The notes beneath the pieces were generated by a model. That model made no database searches. It was not told the origin of the DNA and saw only the letters and a program-made list of their open reading frames with translations. The position numbers and the translations under genes are program-made. This document shows positions 1 through 5,649 of a DNA stretch of 5,649 bases, piece after piece; within the stretch, counting starts at the first letter, position 1; each line of letters opens with the position of its first letter. Origin of the DNA: Myxococcales bacterium (lineage in GTDB: Bacteria > Myxococcota > Polyangia > Fen-1088); assembly GCA_003159055.1 (NCBI GenBank), contig PMLH01000140.1, forward strand, positions 1 to 5,649. The letters are read 5' to 3'.

Positions 1-2265
1 GTAGCCATTGAGGGTGAGCTGGTAGTTCGACTCCGGCGGGTGCCGGTCGGCGCCGAAGATGGCGATTTCGTACACCTTGCCGGTCACAAGACCAAGCTTG
101 ACCGTGTGGGTTCGGAAATCATCGGGCGTCGTGGCGGTGGGAGGTTTCCCGTTCTTTGGCGAACAATCTGCTGATCCGGCGGATGTGCCGATGATGTTAC
201 CGGCGGTATCCAGGCAGCCGCCTTCGACGACATCGGCGTCGCCGGGGCTGTTCTTGACGGTGACCTTGCCAGGAAGTTGCTGGTGAACGCCGCCGAGGTC
301 TAGTACCAACGTGCCATTGATGAAGATGAACAGGTCGTCGTCGCCGTAGAACTGCAAGCTGATCCCGGTGGCGCCGTCATAGGCGAAGTAGTAGCGAGCT
401 TCGTCGGTGAAGTACGAGTCGTGGGTCGTGCCCTTGACGCCGATGACCCAACAGCCATCGTCCAGCGTATCCCCGGACGCACAATCGGCGTCGGTCGCGC
501 GCGGTGCGAAGAGGTACTGGTCACCCGTGCACGTCGCCCAGATCGGCTTGCCGTCGCCGTGGTTCCAGTAGGGCCAAAGATTGCACAGCGTCTTTTGTGC
601 AGCGGCGGCCGGTATTGTGTCGAGCGGGAAGAAGCCTCCGTCGCCGAGGTGCGAGGTGCTGGCGTACTGATAGATGTTGGTGCCGATCTGCTGCATCTCG
701 AGAACGTCGGTGAAGGTCGTGTTGACCGTCTTGTCGTCGGTGTACCACTGCTTGAAGCTGTTGGCGTCCTTGTAGGTTGGCGTGGTGCCCTTCCAGATCG
801 GCCCGCCAGGGCTGCTCGCCGTGTAGTCCACCAGGGTTCCGGTGTAGGGCCCCGTGGTGCTGGTCGTGTTGACCGCGGTTCCCTTGGTGCCGCCTTGGAA
901 GTTGCCGGCGCCGTCGGTAAGCGGGCTGTCGTTCCCGGCTTGCGTGTACTTGCCCTGAATGCGGTCGGAGTTCGCGATGTTCCAGTCGCTGAACTGACAG
1001 GCGCAGGTCTTGGTCGCGCCGGGCTGCGGTTTGCCGTTTAGCAGCGTGTCGGCCATGATGCCCCAGCAGCGCGCGGTCGAGTCGTTGCCCTTGGCCGGGC
1101 CGCCTGAGTTCGGAACGCAAACCGTGGTCGACTTCGTGCCGTTGTACCTGGTTCCGAGGAAGTAGAAGTCCGGGTGTCCCCCCGACGTGACATTCTCGGG
1201 CTGGAAGTCGCGATAGATGATCGGTAGTTCCAGGCACTGTCCCGAACCGGACTTGCAGGTGGCCGAGTCCTGCGACGTCTTCGAGTCGCACGAGAAGCCG
1301 TCTTCCTTCTTGCACTTGCTCGAGCAACCATCGCCGTCGGCCAGGTTGCCGTCGTCACAATCCTCGTTCGGGTCGACGTTACCGTCGCCGCAGATCGCGT
1401 CGCAGGCCCGGGTCTTGCCCGATGAGCTGTCGATACAGGTCGGCTCCTTCGTGCAAGTCTTCGAGCAGCCACTGCCATCGCCGTAGAACAGGCCGTTCAC
1501 GGCCTTGCAGCCGCTCGGGAGTTTGCTTGCGTCCGTGCCGCAGTCGCATAGCTCGCCTTTTTCGACCTTGCCGTTCCCGCACTCCGACTTGATGCACGGT
1601 TTTCCCGCCTCTTTGCAGTCGTAGCCGGCTTCGGTTTGGCAGGTGACCGAGCACCCGTCGCCGCCCTTCGCGTTGCCATCGTCGCAGGTTTCGGAACCGA
1701 TGATTTTGCCGTCGCCGCACTCGGGGATGCACTTCTTGCCGGGGACCGGGCAGATCCACCCGTCGGTGATGGTCTTGCAGTCCGCCGAGCAACCGTCGTC
1801 GTCCTTGGTGTTGCCATCGTCGCAGGTTTCGTTCGAGGTCAGCTTGCCGTTACCGCAGATCGCGATGTTCTGGCAGGGTTTGCCTTCGTCGGGACAGATC
1901 CAGTTGGCTTCGATCTGGCAGCTGGCGCTGCACCCGTCGCCGCTGTCGGTGTTGCCGTCGTCGCAACCCTCGGCACGTTCGATGATGCCGTCTCCACACT
2001 GTCCGCCCCCGGGACGGTCAGGCCCAGCATCGGGCGAGGGCGGCAGCGTGAAGGGGCTTCCCGCGCCCCCGCCACCGATGTTTCCACCGCCGCCTTGGCC
2101 TCCCCGGTGAGAGCCAGCCTGGCCGCCGGTGGCACCGACCATGAGGTCGCCGCCGCCGTTGCAGCCCAATCCGAAAAGAAGGGCAATGACGCTCAAGTGA
2201 GCCCACTGGCAATTCTGTCTGAATGAGCTGGCGCCAATGTAGGCCGAGCGGCTGCAATTCTTCAT
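1..2265 (-). CDS. Fibro-slime domain lipoprotein with five Myxococcus Cys-rich (DUF4215-type) repeats, C-terminus outside window
   Basis: I translated this frame by hand from 2265 to base 1: 755 codons with no stop, so the 3' end is missing. Residues 1-35 are a signal peptide (hydrophobic stretch about 24-34) ending in LFGLGC; Cys35 is the probable lipidated residue, although Gly rather than Leu at -3 makes the lipobox imperfect. Residues 36-89 are a Gly/Pro-rich linker. Residues 90-326 hold five Cys-rich repeats built on CGDG/CGNG...CDDGN...DGCS...C. Residues from about 349 (IIYRDF) to the edge match the fibro-slime domain, with a PA14-like core YGDDDLFIFINGTLVLDLGG at 640-659 and the ending RHPPESNYQLTLNGY at 741-755. 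The family is common in myxobacteria and thought to be surface-exposed, perhaps carbohydrate-binding; the ligand is unknown. The start at 2265 is chosen over ATG 2271 because GAGAGGA (2280-2274) lies 8 nt from it but only 2 nt from the earlier ATG. Little of the protein may be missing, since the domain ends near the edge. Confidence 0.93.
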   Translation of the reverse strand, partial: MKNCSRSAYIGASSFRQNCQWAHLSVIALLFGLGCNGGGDLMVGATGGQAGSHRGGQGGGGNIGGGGAGSPFTLPPSPDAGPDRPGGGQCGDGIIERAEGCDDGNTDSGDGCSASCQIEANWICPDEGKPCQNIAICGNGKLTSNETCDDGNTKDDDGCSADCKTITDGWICPVPGKKCIPECGDGKIIGSETCDDGNAKGGDGCSVTCQTEAGYDCKEAGKPCIKSECGNGKVEKGELCDCGTDASKLPSGCKAVNGLFYGDGSGCSKTCTKEPTCIDSSSGKTRACDAICGDGNVDPNEDCDDGNLADGDGCSSKCKKEDGFSCDSKTSQDSATCKSGSGQCLELPIIYRDFQPENVTSGGHPDFYFLGTRYNGTKSTTVCVPNSGGPAKGNDSTARCWGIMADTLLNGKPQPGATKTCACQFSDWNIANSDRIQGKYTQAGNDSPLTDGAGNFQGGTKGTAVNTTSTTGPYTGTLVDYTASSPGGPIWKGTTPTYKDANSFKQWYTDDKTVNTTFTDVLEMQQIGTNIYQYASTSHLGDGGFFPLDTIPAAAAQKTLCNLWPYWNHGDGKPIWATCTGDQYLFAPRATDADCASGDTLDDGCWVIGVKGTTHDSYFTDEARYYFAYDGATGISLQFYGDDDLFIFINGTLVLDLGGVHQQLPGKVTVKNSPGDADVVEGGCLDTAGNIIGTSAGSADCSPKNGKPPTATTPDDFRTHTVKLGLVTGKVYEIAIFGADRHPPESNYQLTLNGY
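1288..1998 (-). repeat. Five tandem Cys-rich (DUF4215 / Myxococcus cysteine-rich) protein repeats
   Basis: The repeats start at Cys90, Cys137, Cys183, Cys229 and Cys292 of the lipoprotein, giving spacings of 47, 46, 46 and 63 residues. Repeats 1, 2, 3 and 5 carry the core CDDGN followed by a Gly-Cys-Ser turn (DGCS). Repeat 4 is divergent: it reads CDCGTD instead of CDDGN and has an insertion that includes an extra GCSKTC element. At DNA level repeats 2 and 3 share an exact 22-nt block (1810-1831 and 1672-1693). Such repeats are thought to be small disulfide-rich modules acting as spacers on the cell surface; that role is family knowledge, not shown here. Confidence 0.88.
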
Positions 2266-2273
2266 GAACATAG

Positions 2274-2280
2274 TCCTCTC
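2274..2280 (-). promoter_or_regulatory. Ribosome binding site deciding the start of the fibro-slime lipoprotein
   Basis: On the minus strand GAGAGGA lies 8 nt upstream of ATG 2265. An in-frame ATG two codons earlier (2271) is only 2 nt from the same motif, so 2265 is the more likely start. The choice changes the protein by only two residues (Met-Phe). Confidence 0.6.
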
Positions 2281-2333
2281 AGGGTGAAGGCAAGGACCCG
2301 CGCAGAACACTTCGTCCCGCGAAAACTACGTGC

Positions 2334-2339
2334 AGTATA
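2334..2339 (-). promoter_or_regulatory. Possible -10 element for the fibro-slime lipoprotein gene
   Basis: TATACT on the minus strand, about 70 nt upstream of the start codon, resembles a sigma-70 -10 box in an otherwise GC-rich region. The -35 is not convincing: the best match, TTGAAA, is only 11 nt away, and the hexamer at 17 nt spacing (CCTGGA) is poor. It is listed because a promoter is expected in this gap and this is the best candidate seen; a sigma factor with another specificity is equally possible. Confidence 0.25.
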
Positions 2340-2464
2340 GCGTGCTAACCTTTCAATCCAGGGGGAGAATTCGATCGAGTTGGTCGCCGAGGAGGTGGTT
2401 TTTGCACCTACAGCGATCGCGCAGACCCGGTTCTGCTGTCTCCCGCTCTGTTTATACGAGGCTC

Positions 2465-3346
2465 CTAGTGCTGCAAGTCACCTAGAAGTCGCTGGCCGAG
2501 CTGGTCCACCAGTTCCTGTCTGTGCGGTGACGTCTGATCCACCGAGCCCCAGAGCCAGCGACCGCTCCAGCGCAGCAAGACCTCACCGTTGTACGGATCC
2601 TTGAGGGTTTCGCTCCCGGAAGGCTTGACCTCCCCCGCATTGACTTTGGCGATGGCTCGGTAGCGTTCCACCATCTTGCGGGCGTCGGTTTCGTCTTTGC
2701 CCCGAACCGCGAAGAGGCGGAATCGGACACCGTCGATTTGGTACGGCACCGCGACACCGTCGTGGAGGAACGCGTGCCCCAAGAAGTTGTAGGCGGCCAA
2801 CTTTTCGGCGCGGGGGAGTTTGCCGCTTTCCGGAAATGCCGCGAGGACGGCGGGGGCGCTTTGCCTGCCGCCCAGCCTATCAGCGAGCTTGCCGGCGAAC
2901 AGCCGCAGCACGAAGTCTGCCTTTGCGCCGCCTTGAACCAACTTCACGTAGAAGGGGCCGGTCACAAATTCCAGGTGGTCGGCGCCGGCGTACCCTTCCA
3001 CGCCGACGGGAATTGCAGTGCTTCCGGCGGGGCGTTCTTGGGTGTACATGCCGTACGCGCGGTCGGCGTCCTTGTGGTGGTAGATGTCGACGGTGACTTC
3101 GACTTTTTGTGCATTCAGATAGGTCGCGGTTTGCAAGTCTTCAAAGTCGAACTGAAGGAAGGCGTCGGCGCCGCCATCGATGTATTCGAACAGATTGCCC
3201 GGCGAATACTCAGTCGGGCCTTGCGCGATGCGAAAGCCCGGCACCGTCGGGAACAGCTTGGGCGCGGCGGTGCGGCCTTCGCTCGGCTGCGGTGGTTGGG
3301 CGCCCGCCAACCTAAGCCCGACCCAGAACACGAGCAGGGCTCGCAT
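2465..3346 (-). CDS. Secreted DUF6599-like protein
   Basis: A 293-residue protein. An in-frame ATG at 3439 exists, but it would overlap the upstream gene by 94 nt and precede the signal peptide, so I start at 3346. Residues 1-16 (MRALLVFWVGLRLAGA) form a Sec signal peptide with an AGA-Q cleavage site and no lipobox, predicting a periplasmic or secreted product. The mature region has the DUF6599 hallmark FEYIDGGADAFLQFDF (53-68), followed by a Tyr/Asp-rich beta segment and a YGMYTQERP element. No catalytic motif, membrane helix or Cys pair is evident. The start codon overlaps the stop of the AKR gene as TGATG, so its translation is probably coupled; an AAGGA lies 12 nt upstream inside the AKR gene. 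The function of the family is unknown to me. The family assignment rests on recalled motif similarity; that it is a real secreted gene is much surer. Confidence 0.85.
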   Translation of the reverse strand: MRALLVFWVGLRLAGAQPPQPSEGRTAAPKLFPTVPGFRIAQGPTEYSPGNLFEYIDGGADAFLQFDFEDLQTATYLNAQKVEVTVDIYHHKDADRAYGMYTQERPAGSTAIPVGVEGYAGADHLEFVTGPFYVKLVQGGAKADFVLRLFAGKLADRLGGRQSAPAVLAAFPESGKLPRAEKLAAYNFLGHAFLHDGVAVPYQIDGVRFRLFAVRGKDETDARKMVERYRAIAKVNAGEVKPSGSETLKDPYNGEVLLRWSGRWLWGSVDQTSPHRQELVDQLGQRLLGDLQH

Positions 3347-3348
3347 CA
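3344..3348 (-). promoter_or_regulatory. TGATG stop/start overlap, translational coupling
   Basis: On the minus strand the AKR stop TGA (3348-3346) shares its last base with the ATG (3346-3344) of the DUF6599-like gene. The one-base overlap without a well-spaced Shine-Dalgarno indicates reinitiation by the same ribosomes, hence a shared mRNA and linked protein amounts. Confidence 0.8.
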
Positions 3349-4611
3349 GATGAGGAATTCCTTCGGCACCTGCCGCAGGCGGACGATGTCTCGAATGCGG
3401 GCGCGCACGTCGAAGCCCTTGGCACAAACCACGGGACAACTATCGCAATCGTCGCACGGTGCCGGCGGCAGGTCGAGCGCAAGCAGAAGCGATTGTGCGG
3501 CCTCACGGTTGCGATAGGCGTGGCCATACATATAGCTGCGCATCAGCTCCGGAATGGGTAGACCTGCCGGACACGGGCCCAGGCACTCGTCGCAGCCCTG
3601 ACAGTAAAGTCCCGCCACCTTGGCTGGCTCGACCAGGGTCTGCGCGTCTTCCGGGGACAGGACCGGGTCGCGCAGGACTTCCAAGTCCTGTTCGAGCTGG
3701 TCGAAGGTCACAAACCCGGGAATCGCCGTGTGGACGTTGGCGTCGCGCAGGGCCCATTTCAGGGCGGCCTTCATGTTGATGGGAGTCTTCTTGTCTTTGT
3801 CCCAGTAGATGCCAGCCTGGGTTTTCATGGCGACGATGCCGAGGCCGGCGCGGGCAGCTTCGCCGATCGCCTTTTGCACCTCCAAGTGGTGATCCTGGCG
3901 GAAATTGTAGGCGGTCAGCACGACGTCGTAGAGCTTCGCCTCTACCGCCGCACGTAGGACTTCCGGCTCGTTCTTGTGGGTCGACACGCCGAGGAAGCGG
4001 GCCTTGCCAGAGGTCTTGGCCTTTTCGAGCGCCTTGAGCAGGGGTTCGAGCAGCACCGATTCGCGCAAGCTTTGGCAGTGCAGGTAGAGAACGTCGACGT
4101 GGTCCAAGCCCAGGCGCTTGAGGCTGATGTCGAGCTTCTCTGGGATTTCTTCCGGCCGCGTGTCGGGCGAGAAAGCACCCGTCTTTCGGTCGAGGGTGCT
4201 GACGTAGACCTTGGTGCAAAGGATGAAGCTGTCGCGCTTGCGCCCGGGCAGAACCGTTCCCAGCATCTCTTCGTTGCGGCCGTCCTGGTATCCATGGGCC
4301 GTGTCGAGCAGCACCATTCCGCCGTCGAGCGCGGCCCGAACCAGGTTGGGATTGTCCGCGTTCATCACACCCATGCTGACGGTCGGCACTTCCAGGCCGG
4401 TGCGACCCAAGATTCGCCGTGGCGGCCCGACGGGCTTTGCCGGCGCTGACACCGGCGCCGGCGTCGGTTGCGGGACTGCCGTCACATTCTCGACGGCGGG
4501 CTTTCGCTCGGCCGCAGTGGCCGCACACGCCGACAATGCAGAGGCGGCGATGCTGGCGCCTCCGAGCTTGAGAAAGTCGCGACGTTCGAGATCAGAGTGG
4601 TGTTTGCTCAT
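3346..4611 (-). CDS. Tat-exported aldo/keto reductase lipoprotein with two C-terminal 4Fe-4S-type motifs
   Basis: A 421-residue protein. RRDFLK at 10-15 followed by a short hydrophobic stretch is a twin-arginine signal, ending in the lipobox LSAC with Cys29; export in folded form and membrane anchoring are predicted. A Pro/Ala-rich linker (about 40-64) precedes the AKR barrel, which starts at RRILGRTGLEVP (65-76). The AKR tetrad is complete: Asp103 and Tyr108 in LLDTAHGY, Lys134 in CTKVYV, His178 in LYLHCQ. IPGFVTFDQLEQDL (297-310) matches the late cofactor-side segment. The C-terminus has CxxCxxCxxxCP (Cys337, 340, 343, 347) and a second CxxCxxCxxxC (Cys386, 389, 392, 396), enough for two 4Fe-4S clusters. 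The architecture resembles COG1453-type AKR-ferredoxin fusions. The substrate is unknown. It starts 27 nt after the upstream gene with only a weak RBS (GAGAGGG lies too far, about 22 nt) and overlaps the downstream DUF6599-like gene by one base. Confidence 0.93.
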   Translation of the reverse strand: MSKHHSDLERRDFLKLGGASIAASALSACAATAAERKPAVENVTAVPQPTPAPVSAPAKPVGPPRRILGRTGLEVPTVSMGVMNADNPNLVRAALDGGMVLLDTAHGYQDGRNEEMLGTVLPGRKRDSFILCTKVYVSTLDRKTGAFSPDTRPEEIPEKLDISLKRLGLDHVDVLYLHCQSLRESVLLEPLLKALEKAKTSGKARFLGVSTHKNEPEVLRAAVEAKLYDVVLTAYNFRQDHHLEVQKAIGEAARAGLGIVAMKTQAGIYWDKDKKTPINMKAALKWALRDANVHTAIPGFVTFDQLEQDLEVLRDPVLSPEDAQTLVEPAKVAGLYCQGCDECLGPCPAGLPIPELMRSYMYGHAYRNREAAQSLLLALDLPPAPCDDCDSCPVVCAKGFDVRARIRDIVRLRQVPKEFLI

Positions 4612-4638
4612 GGTTGCCAGCCAGCGATTATAGCCCTC

Positions 4639-5649
4639 TCATCGTGAGCGGGTGAACGGCGAAGACTCGTTGCACGCGCGTATTTCGGCGTCGATGTCTT
4701 TCGCCTCGTCGCCGACATAGCTCTCGACCGCTCTCGCCAATCCCGGGTGGCGGATCCAGTGGGCGCTGTGGGTTCGCTGGGGCAACAGCCCTCGCTTGAG
4801 CTTGTGGTCACCGCCGGCGCCGCCTTCGAAGCTCTGCAAGCGATTCGCGATGGCGTGCTCGATGAGGCGGTAGAAGCAAAGCTCGAAATGCAGCATGGGC
4901 AGCCGTACCGCGCTGCCCCAGTAGCGGCCGAAGAGGCGCCCGCTGCGTATGAAATTCGTGGTGGCCGCGATCGGCTCGTCACCATGGTAGGCCAGGACCG
5001 CCAGCACGCGGTGCGCGTGATGACGCCGGATTTCGTCGAAGAACGCGGGCGTGAGGAAGGCCATGTTGCCGTACTGGTCCACTGTGCTTCGGTAGAACCG
5101 ATCGAGAGCGGCCCAGGCGCGGTCGTCGAGGTCTCTGCCTGACGCCACGGCGATGCGCAGGCCATAGTCGCCGACCGTCGCGCGCTCGTGGTGCACCTGT
5201 TTGCGGTTGCGCGACCGGTAGCCTGCCAGGAAATCGTCGAAATCGCGGTAGGGCTCTGGGCGCCGGTTTGTCCAATGGTACTGGAAGCTCGCGCGGGCAA
5301 GGAAGCCGGCCGGGGCCAACTCTTGCAGTTCCTCCTCACGGCAGAAGAGCACATGAATCGACGAGGCGCCGCATGCATCGGCCAGCTCGCGCATGCCAGT
5401 TGCCAACGCGCGCACTACCAGCTGGCGATCGGCGCGAGGATGGACGAGCAGCCGGTGGCCCGCGGCGGGTGTAAAGGGAACGGCTGCAACCAACTTCGGG
5501 AAATAGCGAATGCCCGCAGCATGCGCACCGTGCGCCCAGGCAAAGTCCCAGATGAATTCGCCCATGCTGTCGTGCTTGAGGTAGAGCGGCACCGCCCCGA
5601 CCAACTGCCCGGCCTGGCGCGCGACGAGAATGCGCGGCTCCCAACCGGT
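4639..5649 (-). CDS. FemAB-like / GNAT acyltransferase (COG3146, 'peptidogalycan biosynthesis' family), N-terminus outside window
   Basis: The frame stays open to the window edge, so the gene is 5'-truncated: 336 residues are visible. The first in-frame start-like codon, TTG at 5604, is not the true start, because conserved family sequence TGWEPRILVARQAGQLVGAV lies upstream and leads into VPLYLKHDSMGEFIWDFAWA. Further family signatures, numbered from the edge: YFPKLVAAVPFTPAAGHRLL (49-68), the basic segment YRSRNRKQVHHER (144-156), GRYWGS (241-246), LHFELCFY (253-260) and FEGGAGGDHKLKRG (274-287). No signal peptide or membrane helix is seen in the visible part, so a cytosolic location is likely. 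Family members are usually near 380-400 residues, so roughly 50 N-terminal residues are missing. The fold is that of GNAT/FemX aminoacyl transferases; the peptidogalycan name is inherited and the true substrate is unproven. It is first in the visible transcription unit; a functional tie to the AKR downstream is not evident. Confidence 0.92.
   Translation of the reverse strand, partial: TGWEPRILVARQAGQLVGAVPLYLKHDSMGEFIWDFAWAHGAHAAGIRYFPKLVAAVPFTPAAGHRLLVHPRADRQLVVRALATGMRELADACGASSIHVLFCREEELQELAPAGFLARASFQYHWTNRRPEPYRDFDDFLAGYRSRNRKQVHHERATVGDYGLRIAVASGRDLDDRAWAALDRFYRSTVDQYGNMAFLTPAFFDEIRRHHAHRVLAVLAYHGDEPIAATTNFIRSGRLFGRYWGSAVRLPMLHFELCFYRLIEHAIANRLQSFEGGAGGDHKLKRGLLPQRTHSAHWIRHPGLARAVESYVGDEAKDIDAEIRACNESSPFTRSR

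Larger units (their letters stand above)
2266..2464. other. 199-nt intergenic region between the DUF6599-like gene and the lipoprotein gene
   Basis: This is the only sizeable non-coding gap. It holds the lipoprotein RBS, a weak TATACT candidate, and several short palindromes: GCGATCGC (2413-2420) directly beside the imperfect inverted repeat GCAGACCCGGTTCTGC (2421-2436), TCGATCGA (2371-2378), and a 5-bp stem AGGTG/CACCT around a 7-nt loop (2393-2409). None of the stems is followed by a T-tract on the minus strand, so I do not call an intrinsic terminator. I see no small ORF with a convincing RBS here. Confidence 0.5.

Noticed and set aside
421..1041. Plus-strand open frame of 206 codons
   Set aside because: Antisense to the fibro-slime domain, Val/Arg/Gly-rich low-complexity composition, no motif.
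521..1327. Minus-strand open frame of 268 codons inside the fibro-slime region
   Set aside because: It is out of frame with the lipoprotein reading frame, which is open over its whole length and carries clear domains; composition (Arg/His/Gln rich) marks it as a shadow.
2393..2409. 5-bp stem with an A/T-rich loop after the DUF6599-like gene, considered as a terminator
   Set aside because: The stem is too short and the T/A run is in the loop rather than after the stem.
2451..2456. TATAAA on the minus strand just after the DUF6599-like stop, considered as a promoter
   Set aside because: No -35-like hexamer at 16-18 nt spacing, and it would give a leader of more than 170 nt.
2738..3517. Long plus-strand open frame (259 codons)
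   Set aside because: It lies antisense to the DUF6599-like gene and the end of the AKR gene, has no recognisable domain or RBS, and is the expected shadow frame in GC-rich coding DNA.
4439..4462. Perfect 8-bp GC-rich inverted repeat with 8-nt loop, terminator-like
   Set aside because: It lies within the AKR coding sequence for the Pro/Ala-rich linker, has no T-tract, and follows from Ala/Pro codons in GC-rich DNA.
3503..4528. Minus-strand open frame of 341 codons inside the AKR gene
   Set aside because: It is an alternative frame of the AKR gene, rich in Arg/Pro/Gly, with no domain; the AKR frame has a full catalytic tetrad and cluster motifs.

Overview
This is a high-GC window with four protein genes, all on the minus strand and packed closely. 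The best guess for the organism is a Myxococcota (myxobacterial) genome or a close deltaproteobacterial relative. This is inferred from a lipoprotein that combines Myxococcus-type cysteine-rich repeats with a fibro-slime/PA14-like domain, and from the strong G/C bias at third codon positions. No RNA genes, insertion sequences, CRISPR arrays or plus-strand genes are supported.

Layout in the direction of transcription (high to low coordinate): (1) 5649-4639, a FemAB-like/GNAT acyltransferase of the COG3146 'peptidogalycan biosynthesis' type, cut at its 5' end by the window edge. (2) After 27 nt, 4611-3346, an aldo/keto reductase (AKR) with a twin-arginine (Tat) signal, a lipobox, an intact D-Y-K-H tetrad and two C-terminal Cys4 (4Fe-4S type) motifs. 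(3) Overlapping its stop by one base (TGATG), 3346-2465, a Sec-secreted DUF6599-like protein. (4) After a 199-nt gap with the only room for a separate promoter, 2265-1, a surface lipoprotein with a Gly-rich linker, five DUF4215-type Cys-rich repeats and a fibro-slime domain; its C-terminus lies beyond the window.

Genes 1-3 look like one transcription unit, and genes 2 and 3 are almost certainly translationally coupled. Both products of that pair are predicted to leave the cytoplasm, one folded through Tat and one through Sec, so they may work together in the envelope; their substrate is unknown. Gene 4 is probably transcribed separately and is a typical myxobacterial cell-surface protein. The most interesting item is the exported iron-sulfur AKR coupled to the DUF6599-like protein. 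Nothing else in the window strongly suggests an undescribed system.
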